Assembly: GCF_000621605.1 (NCBI RefSeq)
Contig: NZ_JHXX01000001.1
Coordinates: 1,178,001-1,242,000, forward strand
Length of the DNA: 64,000 nt
Origin: Butyrivibrio sp. MC2021
GTDB lineage: Bacteria; Bacillota; Clostridia; Lachnospirales; Lachnospiraceae
Reading direction: 5' to 3'
Shown here piece after piece: positions 50,786 to 59,059 of this stretch. The notes under the pieces are model-generated. The model saw only the letters and a list, made by a program, of their open reading frames with translations. It made no database searches and was not told the DNA's origin. Each line of letters begins with the position of its first letter. Positions within the stretch are counted from its first letter, which is position 1. The translations under genes and the position numbers were made by a program.

Positions 50786-52402
50786 TCATTTGCAATATTT
50801 ATCTACAGTCTTTCTGACTGCGCCTGGCTCTGCAATGAGCTCCATGAAAAGAGATACTATTCTGTCAGAGAGGCCAACCTGCTCTAAGTCAGTGCCGAAG
50901 ATGGTGGCATCCTTAAGAAGAGGAAGAACAGCTGCCTTAACCTTGGCTTCATCCTTCTCCCCAAGCTTAATATCCTTAACAAAGGCCATGGCCTTCTCAA
51001 GAAGTGGATCGGGACTTGGCTCGAAGGCATTGCCTGCATCGTCCACTGCCATGAGGTAACGAAGCCATCCTGCGTGAACCATAGGTATGAACTTCAGGTC
51101 GTTAACATCAAGCTCTGAGGATGCAGCGTAGGCCTTGATGGTCTCGCCGAATCTGATAGGAAGCTTCTGTGATGTATCGCAAGCGATTCTCTGAGGTGTG
51201 TCAGGCATAAATACGTTGGGAATTCTCACATTCACAACTGTGTCGATAAACTCCTTGGGGCTGATAACTCCGGGATCTGTAACCACGGGAAGTCCCTCGG
51301 TGTATCCGATCTCTTTTACCAGTTTTACCAGTGAAGCATCCTTCATCTCATCTGAGATCTTGGTAAATCCAAGGACGCAGCCGTATACAGCAAGAGCTGT
51401 GTGAAGAGGATTAAGGCAGGTGCATACCTTCATGCGCTCAACCTTATCCACGGTCTCTTTCTCAGTGAAGATAACACCGACCTTCTCAAGGGCGGGTCTT
51501 CCGCCCGGGAACTTGTCCTCGATAACCAGGTACTCGCTCTCCTCTGCGTTAACAAAGGGTGCAACCCAGGTCTTCATGGAGGTTACCACGGGCTCAAGCT
51601 CCTCAACGCCGTCCTTTTTGAGGATCTCGTTCACGGAATCATCGGGTCTTGGTGTGATCTTGTCTATCATTGACCAGGGGAAGCTGACCTTGGTCTCATC
51701 ATCTATATATGCTGCAAAGCCGGCCTCTGCCTTGCCCTTCTCTGTCCATGCCTTGGCAAAAGCGGATACGGCTGCGTAGAGCTTGTCTCCGTTGTGAGAG
51801 CAGTTGTCGGTGCTGACCATGGCGATCTTTTTCTCCCCTGCAAGGTATCTTGCGTAGAGAAGCGCTGCCACCTTGCCTATGTAGCTCTTTGGCTTGTCAG
51901 GGCCGTTCTCAAAGTCTTCCTGTACAGCGGGAAGAGTCTCCCCTGCTCCGTTTACAAGGCTGTAACCCTTCTCTGTGATGGTGAAGGTTGCCAGCTGAAG
52001 ACTGTCTGCGGAAAAGATCTCCTTAAGTCTTGCAAACTCTTTTTCATCGGCAGAATCAAGGATGCAGGACTCTGCAATGCTCTCGATGACTGACTTCTCA
52101 ACATTGCCGTCAGCCTTAAGAGTAACAAGGATTGAAAGGTTGTCGTGGGGGCGATACATCTTCTCAATGATCTCGTAATCAAAGCCCTCAACCACGGTAA
52201 GTCCTGTGTCATCATAGCCCTCCTCCAGCATTCTCTGGGAAAGATTGGCCTGGAAGGCTCTGAAGATGTTGCCTGCTCCAAAGTGAACCCACTTGGGCTC
52301 AGCAACGGTTTTCTCTATCATTTTTTCCCTGTCATAGGTTGGGATAAAATAGCCCTTCTCCTGCCAGGTACTGTCCTTTAAACTAGCTGCGTTAATTTTC
52401 AT
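50786..52402 (-). CDS. uxuB: D-mannonate oxidoreductase (fructuronate reductase)
   Basis: A 538-residue polyol dehydrogenase-type enzyme that reduces D-fructuronate to D-mannonate with NADH in glucuronate breakdown. The Rossmann start is WVHFGAGNIFRAFQANL; further landmarks are AMVSTDNCSHNGD and TCLNPLHTALAVYG, with lysine in the catalytic region. Start ATG 52402 with AAGGAAT upstream. It lies 24 bp after uxuA and shares its transcript, so both act on hexuronates released from plant or mucin glycans. Confidence 0.92.
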   Translation of the reverse strand: MKINAASLKDSTWQEKGYFIPTYDREKMIEKTVAEPKWVHFGAGNIFRAFQANLSQRMLEEGYDDTGLTVVEGFDYEIIEKMYRPHDNLSILVTLKADGNVEKSVIESIAESCILDSADEKEFARLKEIFSADSLQLATFTITEKGYSLVNGAGETLPAVQEDFENGPDKPKSYIGKVAALLYARYLAGEKKIAMVSTDNCSHNGDKLYAAVSAFAKAWTEKGKAEAGFAAYIDDETKVSFPWSMIDKITPRPDDSVNEILKKDGVEELEPVVTSMKTWVAPFVNAEESEYLVIEDKFPGGRPALEKVGVIFTEKETVDKVERMKVCTCLNPLHTALAVYGCVLGFTKISDEMKDASLVKLVKEIGYTEGLPVVTDPGVISPKEFIDTVVNVRIPNVFMPDTPQRIACDTSQKLPIRFGETIKAYAASSELDVNDLKFIPMVHAGWLRYLMAVDDAGNAFEPSPDPLLEKAMAFVKDIKLGEKDEAKVKAAVLPLLKDATIFGTDLEQVGLSDRIVSLFMELIAEPGAVRKTVDKYCK

Positions 52403-52426
52403 TTTTATTCCTTCTTTCTTTTTTTA

Positions 52427-53503
52427 TCAGACTCCGCGCTGATGGGATTTATCGATGGCTTCCCAAAGTCCGTTGAGATATGTTGCTCCGAGAGCTCTGT
52501 CATAGAGACCGTAGCCGGGCATTGCAACCTCTCCCCAGATCATTCTGCCGTGGTCGGGACGGATAGGTCCCTCAAAGCCTGTCTCATAGAGAGCCTTCAT
52601 GATCTCGTACATATCGAAGGTTCCGTCGGAAGAAAGATGTGCGGACTCCTCAAAATTGGTAGGAGAAATGAATCTGAGGTTACGAACATGAGCAAAGTGG
52701 ATTCTTCCCTCAAGGGCTCTGATCATGTGAGGCAGGTCGTTCTCAAGGCTTGTGCCGTAGGAGCCTGAGCAGAAGGTTACGCCGTTGTGTACGTCGTCCA
52801 CTGCCTTCATGAGCTTTAAGATATTCTTTTCATTGTTGATGATCCTGGGAAGGCCGAATACTGACCAGGCGGGATCGTCGGGATGGATAGCCATCTTGAT
52901 GTCATATTTGTTGCAGACAGGCATGATTGCCTTAAGGAAGTAAACGATATTCTCAAAGAGCTTGTCCTCGTCGATGCCCTGGTACAGCTCAAAGAGCTCC
53001 TTTACATGAGCCATTCTCTCAGGCTCCCAGCCGGGCATAACTGAGCCGTTGGTATCGCCTGCCAAGGACTCAAACATCTTGGCAGGATCGATGGCGTCCA
53101 CCGCTTCCTGGGTGTAAGCAAGAACTGTGGAGCCGTCGGCTCTTTTTCTTGCCAGCTCTGTTCTTGTCCAGTCAAAAACAGGCATGAAATTGTAGCAGAC
53201 CATGTGGATGTCCTCTTTACCGAGGTTCTCCAGGGTCTTGATGTAGTTATCTATATGCCGGTCTCTGTCAGCTGTTGCTGCCTTGATGGCGTCGGACACG
53301 TTAACTGACTCGATTCCGGAGATGTGCATTCCCTCAGCGGCAACGTCTGCCTTGAGCGCCTTGATCTCGTCCTGCTCCCAGAGCTCTCCGGCCTGCTTGT
53401 TATAGAGAGTTGTGATAACTCCGGTAACTCCGGGGATCTGTCTGATCTGCCAGAGCTTAACTGTATCGAATTCTTTGCCATACCAGCGAAGTGTCATTTC
53501 CAT
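52427..53503 (-). CDS. uxuA: Mannonate dehydratase
   Basis: A 358-residue TIM-barrel enzyme that dehydrates D-mannonate to 2-keto-3-deoxygluconate. The family patterns TLRWYGKEFDTVKLWQIRQIPG (in parts), YNFMPVFDWTRTEL, MAIHPDDPAWSVFGLPRI, TFCSGSYG, FAHVRNLRF and RPDHGRMIWGE are all present. AGAGGAAATTTACC precedes the ATG. It is the first gene of the uxuAB operon, divergent from the AraC regulator. Confidence 0.96.
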   Translation of the reverse strand: MEMTLRWYGKEFDTVKLWQIRQIPGVTGVITTLYNKQAGELWEQDEIKALKADVAAEGMHISGIESVNVSDAIKAATADRDRHIDNYIKTLENLGKEDIHMVCYNFMPVFDWTRTELARKRADGSTVLAYTQEAVDAIDPAKMFESLAGDTNGSVMPGWEPERMAHVKELFELYQGIDEDKLFENIVYFLKAIMPVCNKYDIKMAIHPDDPAWSVFGLPRIINNEKNILKLMKAVDDVHNGVTFCSGSYGTSLENDLPHMIRALEGRIHFAHVRNLRFISPTNFEESAHLSSDGTFDMYEIMKALYETGFEGPIRPDHGRMIWGEVAMPGYGLYDRALGATYLNGLWEAIDKSHQRGV

Positions 53504-53593
53504 GGTAAATTTCCTCTTTTCATAAAAAAATGATTATTCATTACACTAAAATACTTTACCTTGAACCACAGATTCATAGAATAGAATATCTTG

Positions 53594-53608
53594 TTGCACA
53601 CATTGCAA
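53594..53608. promoter_or_regulatory. TTGCA-N5-TGCAA dyad between uxuA and araC-like genes
   Basis: TTGCACACATTGCAA forms a short dyad whose right half overlaps the -35 box of the regulator's promoter. It is a candidate operator for control of the divergent genes. Confidence 0.4.
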
Positions 53609-53631
53609 AAGTTGTTCCATCTCTCTATAAT
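53603..53631 (+). promoter_or_regulatory. Promoter of the AraC-AmmeMemoRadiSam operon
   Basis: The -35 box TTGCAA (53603-53608), 17-bp spacer and perfect -10 box TATAAT (53626-53631) place the transcription start at about 53637-53639, that is, at the ATG of the regulator. The transcript would have almost no leader. Confidence 0.7.
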
Positions 53632-53638
53632 TTAAATT

Positions 53639-54532
53639 ATGAAAAACAAATTGCGATCATCCTTTAATACAAGACAATACATGGTTTCCTCGGATTTCGA
53701 GGTCTACTACTACTCCGACAAGGACTTCATCACCTTAAGTCCCCATGCCCACAACTACTACGAGTTCTACCTTTTTATCGAAGGGGACATAACCATGGAG
53801 ATCATAAGGCCCGACGGGACTCCTGTTCATGTAAAAATGGAGCAGGGTGACCTGATGCTGGTCCCTCCCGGGATAAAGCACCACGGAATCATGGGCCATT
53901 CCAAGAAAACCTACAGAAGATTCGTTTTCTGGATCAGCAAAAACTGCTGTAACTCCCTGATGCAGGAGTCCGTGGACTACATGTACCTTATCCAGAAGGC
54001 CGAGGCATTCCATCAGTATATATACCATCTGCCCCCGGCGGCTTTCCATCAGGTGGAGTCCAAGTTCCTGAGGCTCCTGGAGGAGATATCCAGTGAAAAA
54101 TACGGAAGCGATGCGGTGCGGCACCTGTGCCTCTGCGATCTTATCATCACCATCAACAGGGCCATCTATGATGATGAGCATATGCAGACCGAGAGCGATG
54201 AGATGTCTCTTTTCCAGAATATCCTGTCCTATGTGGAAAATAATCTGGAGGAGTCCCTGACACTAGATCAGATTGCTGGGAACTTCTTTGTAAGTAAGTA
54301 CTACATTGCCCATCTTTTCAAGGATACACTGGGAATTTCACTACATCAGTACATTATAAAAAAGCGTTTGGCTGAGTGCCGCAGTGCCATTGTAAGTGGC
54401 GGCAGTATTACAGAGATATACGAGAAGTACGGTTTCGGTGATTATTCCAGCTTTTTCAAAGCATTCAAAAAAGAATACGGTATGTCGCCTAAGGAATATC
54501 AGAACTGTCACATGATCTCACCGGAGGTGTGA
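53639..54532 (+). CDS. AraC family transcriptional regulator
   Basis: A 297-residue regulator: cupin-like sensor domain (HAHNYYEFYLFIEGDI, ~38-53) and a C-terminal double helix-turn-helix (~195-292: LTLDQIAGNFFVSKYYIAHLFK and ITEIYEKYGFGDYSSFFKAFKKEYG). Divergent from uxuA, it is a plausible sugar-acid-responsive controller of uxuAB. No ribosome site precedes the ATG. It ends three bases before the radical SAM gene. Confidence 0.92.
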   Translation: MKNKLRSSFNTRQYMVSSDFEVYYYSDKDFITLSPHAHNYYEFYLFIEGDITMEIIRPDGTPVHVKMEQGDLMLVPPGIKHHGIMGHSKKTYRRFVFWISKNCCNSLMQESVDYMYLIQKAEAFHQYIYHLPPAAFHQVESKFLRLLEEISSEKYGSDAVRHLCLCDLIITINRAIYDDEHMQTESDEMSLFQNILSYVENNLEESLTLDQIAGNFFVSKYYIAHLFKDTLGISLHQYIIKKRLAECRSAIVSGGSITEIYEKYGFGDYSSFFKAFKKEYGMSPKEYQNCHMISPEV

Positions 54533-54535
54533 GCT

Positions 54536-55375
54536 ATGGCTGAATGTAATGTATGTCACAACAAATGCAATATCCCGGAGGGCAGGATCGGTGCCTGTCT
54601 TGCCAGAACCTGCAAGAACGGTAAGGTTGTGCCCTACAACTACGGCATGATCACGTCCATCGCCCTGGACCCGATTGAGAAGAAGCCTCTGAATCTCTTT
54701 TATCCGGGATCAAAGATAGTTTCTGTTGGCAGCTACGGCTGCAACCTTCGATGTCCTTTCTGCCAGAATCATGAGATCTCCTATGATCTGGAGGATTCCC
54801 TGCCCTGCAGGTATATCGCCCCCTCGGAGCTGGCGGATACCGCGGTGGATTATGAGCCCCAGGGCAATATCGGCGTTGCTTTTACCTACAATGAGCCACT
54901 GGTGGGCTACGAGTATGTTGTGGATACTGCGAAGGAAGTACATCAAAGAGGAATGAAAACGGTGCTGGTGTCCAACGGCTGTGCTTCCAGGGCTGTCTGC
55001 GAGGAGGTTTCGGAGCATATAGATGCCATGAACATAGATCTCAAGGGCTTTACAGATGATTATTATGAAAAGGTGCTTCACGGAAACAGGCAGCTGGTGA
55101 TGGATTTCATCGCCCATGCCGCCACCAGGTGCCATATGGAGGTCACAACCCTGGTGGTTCCCGGCTACAACGACAATGATGATGAGATGGAGCGGCTCTC
55201 TGACTGGGTTGCAGGCCTTAACGGCGGCAAGGGAAAAGAGACCATAGCCCTTCACATAAGCAGGTATTTCCCCAGATTCCACCTGGACACACCTGCCACC
55301 GATGTAGATAAGATCTATCATCTTGCGGATATCGCAAGGAAGAATCTCGATAACGTTTTTACAGGCAATTGCTGA
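54536..55375 (+). CDS. amrS: AmmeMemoRadiSam system radical SAM enzyme (AmrS)
   Basis: A 279-residue radical SAM protein. An N-terminal cysteine cluster CNVCHNKCNIPEGRIGAC is followed by the SAM site GCNLRCPFCQNHEIS (~67-82) and FTYNEPLVGYEYVV, VLVSNGC, MNIDLKGFTDDYY. This is the AmrS type, known only by its constant association with Memo- and AMMECR1-like proteins; its reaction is not established. GGAGGTGTGAGCT precedes the ATG, 3 bp after the AraC stop codon. Confidence 0.93.
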   Translation: MAECNVCHNKCNIPEGRIGACLARTCKNGKVVPYNYGMITSIALDPIEKKPLNLFYPGSKIVSVGSYGCNLRCPFCQNHEISYDLEDSLPCRYIAPSELADTAVDYEPQGNIGVAFTYNEPLVGYEYVVDTAKEVHQRGMKTVLVSNGCASRAVCEEVSEHIDAMNIDLKGFTDDYYEKVLHGNRQLVMDFIAHAATRCHMEVTTLVVPGYNDNDDEMERLSDWVAGLNGGKGKETIALHISRYFPRFHLDTPATDVDKIYHLADIARKNLDNVFTGNC

Positions 55376-55391
55376 AAAGGGGGTAATTTCT

Positions 55392-56798
55392 ATGGCAATA
55401 TCAGGTGCATTCATGGTTCCGCATCCGCCTATCATCCTGCCGGAGGTAGGTCACGGGGAAGAAGAAAAGATAAAGCTCACTACAGAGAGCTATGAAAAAG
55501 TTGCTGACATGGTGGCGGCGTTAAAGCCTGAAACCATCATTATCTCCAGCCCTCACAGCATCATGTATTCCGACTATTTCCATATTTCTCCCGGAAAATA
55601 CTCCTCAGGAAATATGGGACGATTCCGGGCTTCGGAAGTTAAGTTCCAAGAGGAATACGACACCGATCTAGTGGATAAGATAAGCGCCCTCTGCGAAGAA
55701 GCTGATTTCCCCGCAGGCTGCGACGGTGAGCGGGATCCCGAGCTGGATCACGGCACCATGATCCCTCTTTATTTCATCAGAAAAAAGTACAATGATTTCA
55801 AGCTGGTCCGCATAGGTCTTTCCGGCCTTCCCCTTCCCATGCACTATGAGTTTGGGCAGATAATCCAGCGGGCAGTAAACAGCCTTGGGAGAAATGTTGT
55901 CTTCATCGGAAGCGGTGATCTCTCCCACAAAATGAAGGAAGACGGCCCCTACGGCTTTGCCAAGGAAGGACCGGAATATGACCGGCGCATCATGGAGGTC
56001 TGCGGCAGTGGCGAATTTGACAGGCTCCTGGACTTCGATGAGGTCTTCTGCGAAAAAGCAGCTGAGTGCGGCCACAGGTCCTTTACCATCATGGCGGGAG
56101 CACTGGACGGAATTTCCGTAAAGGCAGAAAAGCTCTCCCACGAGGCCACCTTCGGTGTGGGCTACGGAATCTGCACCTTTAAGCCCGGGATGCCTGATGA
56201 TTCAAGGCATTTCCTTGACAGATGGCGCGCAGAAAAAATAGCAGCCCTTCAGAATAAACGAAACAACGAGGACCTTTATGTTCAGCTGGCCCGTTTTTCC
56301 CTGGAGTCCTACATAACCGCAGGAAAGCGCATAAAGCGCTCCGACCTTACGGATGAAAAATGGAATAGTCTTCCCGAGGAGATCTTTTCAAGGCAGGCGG
56401 GGGCCTTTGTCTCCATACATAAAGACGGCTCCCTTCGAGGCTGCATCGGAACCATCCTTCCCACCAGGGAGTGCGTGGCTGACGAGATCCTTCAGAACGC
56501 CATCAGCGCTGCGGTGAATGACCCTCGTTTTTCTCCCATTAAAGAGGATGAGCTGCCCTATCTTGAAATGAGCGTGGACGTCCTGGACACTCCTGAGCCC
56601 ATCTCCGGTCCTGAGGAACTGGACGTAAAAAGATATGGCGTCATCGTCACCAGCGGCAGGAAAAGAGGCCTGCTCCTTCCAAACCTTGACGGGGTTGACA
56701 CCATTGATCAGCAGATTGAGATTGCCTGCAGAAAAGCCGGAATCTACGAAGATGAGGACTACTCCCTAGAGAGATTCGAAGTAATACGCCACGAATGA
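55392..56798 (+). CDS. amrAB: Fused Memo-AMMECR1 protein of the AmmeMemoRadiSam system
   Basis: A 468-residue fusion. Residues ~1-265 are the Memo/class III dioxygenase-like domain (FMVPHPPIILPEVG, IIISSPHSIMYSD, FIGSGDLSHKMKEDGPYGF); residues ~290-468 are AMMECR1 (GAFVSIHKDGSLRGCIGT, PRFSPIKEDELPYLEMSVDVL in parts). In many species these are separate genes. The ATG at 55392 has AAAGGGGGTAATTTCT and follows the AmrS stop codon by 16 bases. Together with AmrS it forms the complete system. Confidence 0.93.
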   Translation: MAISGAFMVPHPPIILPEVGHGEEEKIKLTTESYEKVADMVAALKPETIIISSPHSIMYSDYFHISPGKYSSGNMGRFRASEVKFQEEYDTDLVDKISALCEEADFPAGCDGERDPELDHGTMIPLYFIRKKYNDFKLVRIGLSGLPLPMHYEFGQIIQRAVNSLGRNVVFIGSGDLSHKMKEDGPYGFAKEGPEYDRRIMEVCGSGEFDRLLDFDEVFCEKAAECGHRSFTIMAGALDGISVKAEKLSHEATFGVGYGICTFKPGMPDDSRHFLDRWRAEKIAALQNKRNNEDLYVQLARFSLESYITAGKRIKRSDLTDEKWNSLPEEIFSRQAGAFVSIHKDGSLRGCIGTILPTRECVADEILQNAISAAVNDPRFSPIKEDELPYLEMSVDVLDTPEPISGPEELDVKRYGVIVTSGRKRGLLLPNLDGVDTIDQQIEIACRKAGIYEDEDYSLERFEVIRHE

Positions 56799-56813
56799 AA
56801 ATGAACTTATACA

Positions 56814-56848
56814 AAAAGCCTCACGGGAACCGTTCCCGTGAGGCTTTT
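56814..56848. terminator. Bidirectional terminator
   Basis: A perfect 16-bp stem from AAAAGCCTCACGGGAA to its complement with loop CCG, T runs on both strands. It separates the Memo-AMMECR1 gene from the convergent YhfC gene. Confidence 0.95.
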
Positions 56849-56852
56849 CATA

Positions 56853-57650
56853 TCATTCCACCGATTCTTTCTTCCAAACGTGGCGAACAAAGAAGGCTGT
56901 GGCCACAACTATTACAAGTAAGGCAACTTCGGTATAATACTCGGATCCGGGCTTGCCTGATCTGCCAAGTATTACTGCAACAAAGTCCATAACTGCATGA
57001 AGCAGAATTGAGATAATGTAAAGTATTGTCTTATTCTTTTTTACCGCAAACCATACCAGCACTGAAAGGCAGATATGGAAGGCGATTGCAATTGCCCTCT
57101 CAATAAGGCCCACAAAAAACAGTCCGGGGCCGGTGGTTGTAAGGGGCTCTATCTGAGCCATGAAGGCATCCACCTGGTCTGCAGGGAGCTGTCCGGTGAG
57201 CATTGAAATGCTTCCTGAGTTTATCATCAGGGAGAGCACTATATTTGAAACCATGGTCACGGAAAATATGACCAAGGCCTCAAAACCGCCGTGACCTGCG
57301 CCATACATAAGGGAGTTAACGTCCTTTTCCCTGAATTTCTTCAGCGGGATCTTAAAAGCGAGATACCTTCCGGTCTCTTCAAAGAGTCCTGCCATCAGGC
57401 CTCCGTAGATGCCCATGATCAGCAGATTGTCCTGTATCGTCTTACCTGCCGGAGTTCCCTGCACAACGGCGTGCACAATCTGTTCCAGAATCAGGGCAAA
57501 TATCAGAAATGTGAGACATCCTACGAAAAACGGCGGGATGTCAGCGCCTTTTTTACGAAAAACAATCAGCAGTACAATAACAATAGCAATACACAAAGCT
57601 GCTGATAAGCCCATGGCTACGATTGAAATTGCAGGTACTGTTCCGATCAT
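56853..57650 (-). CDS. YhfC family intramembrane metalloprotease
   Basis: A 265-residue protein with about eight membrane helices. The signature pair is GLFEETGRYLAFK (~88-100) and YGAGHGGFEALVIF (~117-130), and the final part has HAVMDF, as in the YhfC relatives of CPBP-type (Abi) proteases. The substrate is unknown. The ATG at 57650 follows GGAGGAAATT. Its neighbour upstream is the RHH gene after 32 bp. Confidence 0.88.
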   Translation of the reverse strand: MIGTVPAISIVAMGLSAALCIAIVIVLLIVFRKKGADIPPFFVGCLTFLIFALILEQIVHAVVQGTPAGKTIQDNLLIMGIYGGLMAGLFEETGRYLAFKIPLKKFREKDVNSLMYGAGHGGFEALVIFSVTMVSNIVLSLMINSGSISMLTGQLPADQVDAFMAQIEPLTTTGPGLFFVGLIERAIAIAFHICLSVLVWFAVKKNKTILYIISILLHAVMDFVAVILGRSGKPGSEYYTEVALLVIVVATAFFVRHVWKKESVE

Positions 57651-57682
57651 AATTTCCTCCGATTTTTATCAAAAGCAAAAAC

Positions 57683-57880
57683 TCAATGGATGTCAAATTC
57701 AGGCGGCTCGTCCATATGCTCTGAGACGTATTTGCCGTCCTTTTTCCTCTGCTTGACACACTCTGTCAGCAGATATTCTATCTGTCCGTTCACCGATCTG
57801 AAGTCGTCCTCTGCCCAGGCAGCTATGGCATCGTACAACTTGGCGCTGAGACGAAGGGGAACCTGTTTCTTCTCAGCCAT
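57683..57880 (-). CDS. Arc-like ribbon-helix-helix protein
   Basis: A 65-residue protein with a ribbon-helix-helix layout: strand KQVPLRLSAKLYDAIAAWA then a second helix NGQIEYLLTECV. It begins inside the last codon of the SPFH gene (TGATG), so the two are translationally coupled. Such proteins bind short dyads; the palindrome TGATATCAT-T-ATGATATCA upstream of the SPFH gene is a candidate site. Confidence 0.85.
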   Translation of the reverse strand: MAEKKQVPLRLSAKLYDAIAAWAEDDFRSVNGQIEYLLTECVKQRKKDGKYVSEHMDEPPEFDIH

Positions 57881-58929
57881 CAGTAAAGGCTTCCTGAATT
57901 AACCACAGGCTGTGCATCGTGGTTGCCGCAGAGAACTACGAGAAGGTTTGATACCATAGCTGCCTTGCGCTCCTCGTCCAGTTCCACAAGTTCTTTTTCA
58001 TTAAGACGTTCCAAAGCAAGCTCTACCATTCCGACTGCGCCGTCTACTATAAGCTTTCTTGCATCAACAACCGCTGCTGCTTGCTGTCTCTGAAGCATTG
58101 CGGCTGCGATCTCAGGTGCATAAGCAAGATATGTGATCCTTGCATCAACGATCTCGATGCCGGCATCTGCAACCTTGCCCTGGATCTCCTGCATGATCTT
58201 GCCGGCCACAAGCTCTGTGGAGCCGCGAAGACTTCCGTCATCAGCCTGTCCGTCGCCGGTGGTGTCTACGTTCTCTGTAACGTCGTAAGGATAAAGCTTA
58301 ACTACGTTTCTGACTGCGGTGTCGCACTGAAGGGAAAGATATTCCTTGTAGTTGTCTACCGCAAAAACAGCCTTGGCTGTATCTGTAACTCTCCACATAA
58401 CAGCAACTGCGATCTCAACGGGGTTACCTAAGATATCGTTGACCTTCTGGCGTGAATTGCTGAGGGTCATAACCTTGAGGGAGATCTTCTTGTTCTTCAT
58501 GGAAGTATCAAGATTCATGCTGGTGCCTGAAATAACAAGAGGGAGCTTGCTCTTGCTGTTGTCTGCGATATCGCCGCTCTGTCCCAGCTTGGTCTCTGCT
58601 GCAGGGTTAACTGCTGTGCAGAAAGGATTTACAAAGAAGAAGCCGTCGCCCTTGAGGGTTCCGATGTATTTGCCAAAAAGTGTAAGTACAAGGGCCTCAC
58701 CGGGTTTCAGAATCTTGAGACCAAGATAGAACACCCAGCCAAAGCAAAGGTAAAGGATGCTGACGATAAATAACAAAACATTCCCTGGGCCCCCTGCCTC
58801 ACTGTCCATGCCAACTGCACCGATAATTGTAGTGAAACATGCGCATACATACAGCAGCGTTATGATGATCAGGGCTGCCATACCATATTTATGACCTCTG
58901 ATTTCTTTTTCTTTAATGTTTTCGTTCAT
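57880..58929 (-). CDS. SPFH/Band 7 domain membrane protein
   Basis: A 349-residue protein of the stomatin/flotillin superfamily. Two membrane helices (~17-40, 50-72) are followed by the SPFH domain (~75-230: GEALVLTLFGKYIGTLK, VMWRVTDTAKAVFAVDNY) and a coiled coil with AEIAAAMLQRQQAAAVVDARK. Its role would be in membrane organisation or stress response. The ATG at 58929 has ACGGAGGAAAAAGTC; a longer in-frame start at 59154 has no such site. Confidence 0.92.
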   Translation of the reverse strand: MNENIKEKEIRGHKYGMAALIIITLLYVCACFTTIIGAVGMDSEAGGPGNVLLFIVSILYLCFGWVFYLGLKILKPGEALVLTLFGKYIGTLKGDGFFFVNPFCTAVNPAAETKLGQSGDIADNSKSKLPLVISGTSMNLDTSMKNKKISLKVMTLSNSRQKVNDILGNPVEIAVAVMWRVTDTAKAVFAVDNYKEYLSLQCDTAVRNVVKLYPYDVTENVDTTGDGQADDGSLRGSTELVAGKIMQEIQGKVADAGIEIVDARITYLAYAPEIAAAMLQRQQAAAVVDARKLIVDGAVGMVELALERLNEKELVELDEERKAAMVSNLLVVLCGNHDAQPVVNSGSLY

Positions 58930-58965
58930 GACTTTTTCCTCCGTAGTTTGAAAACAAAATCTAAT

Positions 58966-58984
58966 TGATATCATTATGATATCA
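58966..58984. promoter_or_regulatory. Palindromic operator candidate of the SPFH-RHH operon
   Basis: TGATATCAT-T-ATGATATCA is a perfect 19-base dyad. It overlaps the -10 region of a promoter whose -35 box TTGACA lies at 59003-58998 on the minus strand. Its TGATATCA halves are a likely target for the RHH protein of the same operon. Confidence 0.6.
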
Positions 58985-59012
58985 TATTTATTTTTGTTGT
59001 CAAGAGAGCAAG

Positions 59013-59053
59013 AAAGTGGAAGTGGACCTGGGGGACGGGTCCACTTCCACTTT
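59013..59053. repeat. Perfect 16-bp inverted repeat
   Basis: AAAGTGGAAGTGGACC (59013-59028) and its exact complement (59038-59053) surround TGGGGGACG. It lies seven bases after the rsmH-like stop codon. There is no T run on the minus strand, so it resembles the other GG-rich palindromes of the window more than a terminator. Confidence 0.65.
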
Positions 59054-59059
59054 ACGCCT

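Noticed and set aside
54710-55435. 241-codon minus-strand open frame
   Set aside because: Antisense to the AmrS gene with intact radical SAM cysteines; a by-product of its codon use.
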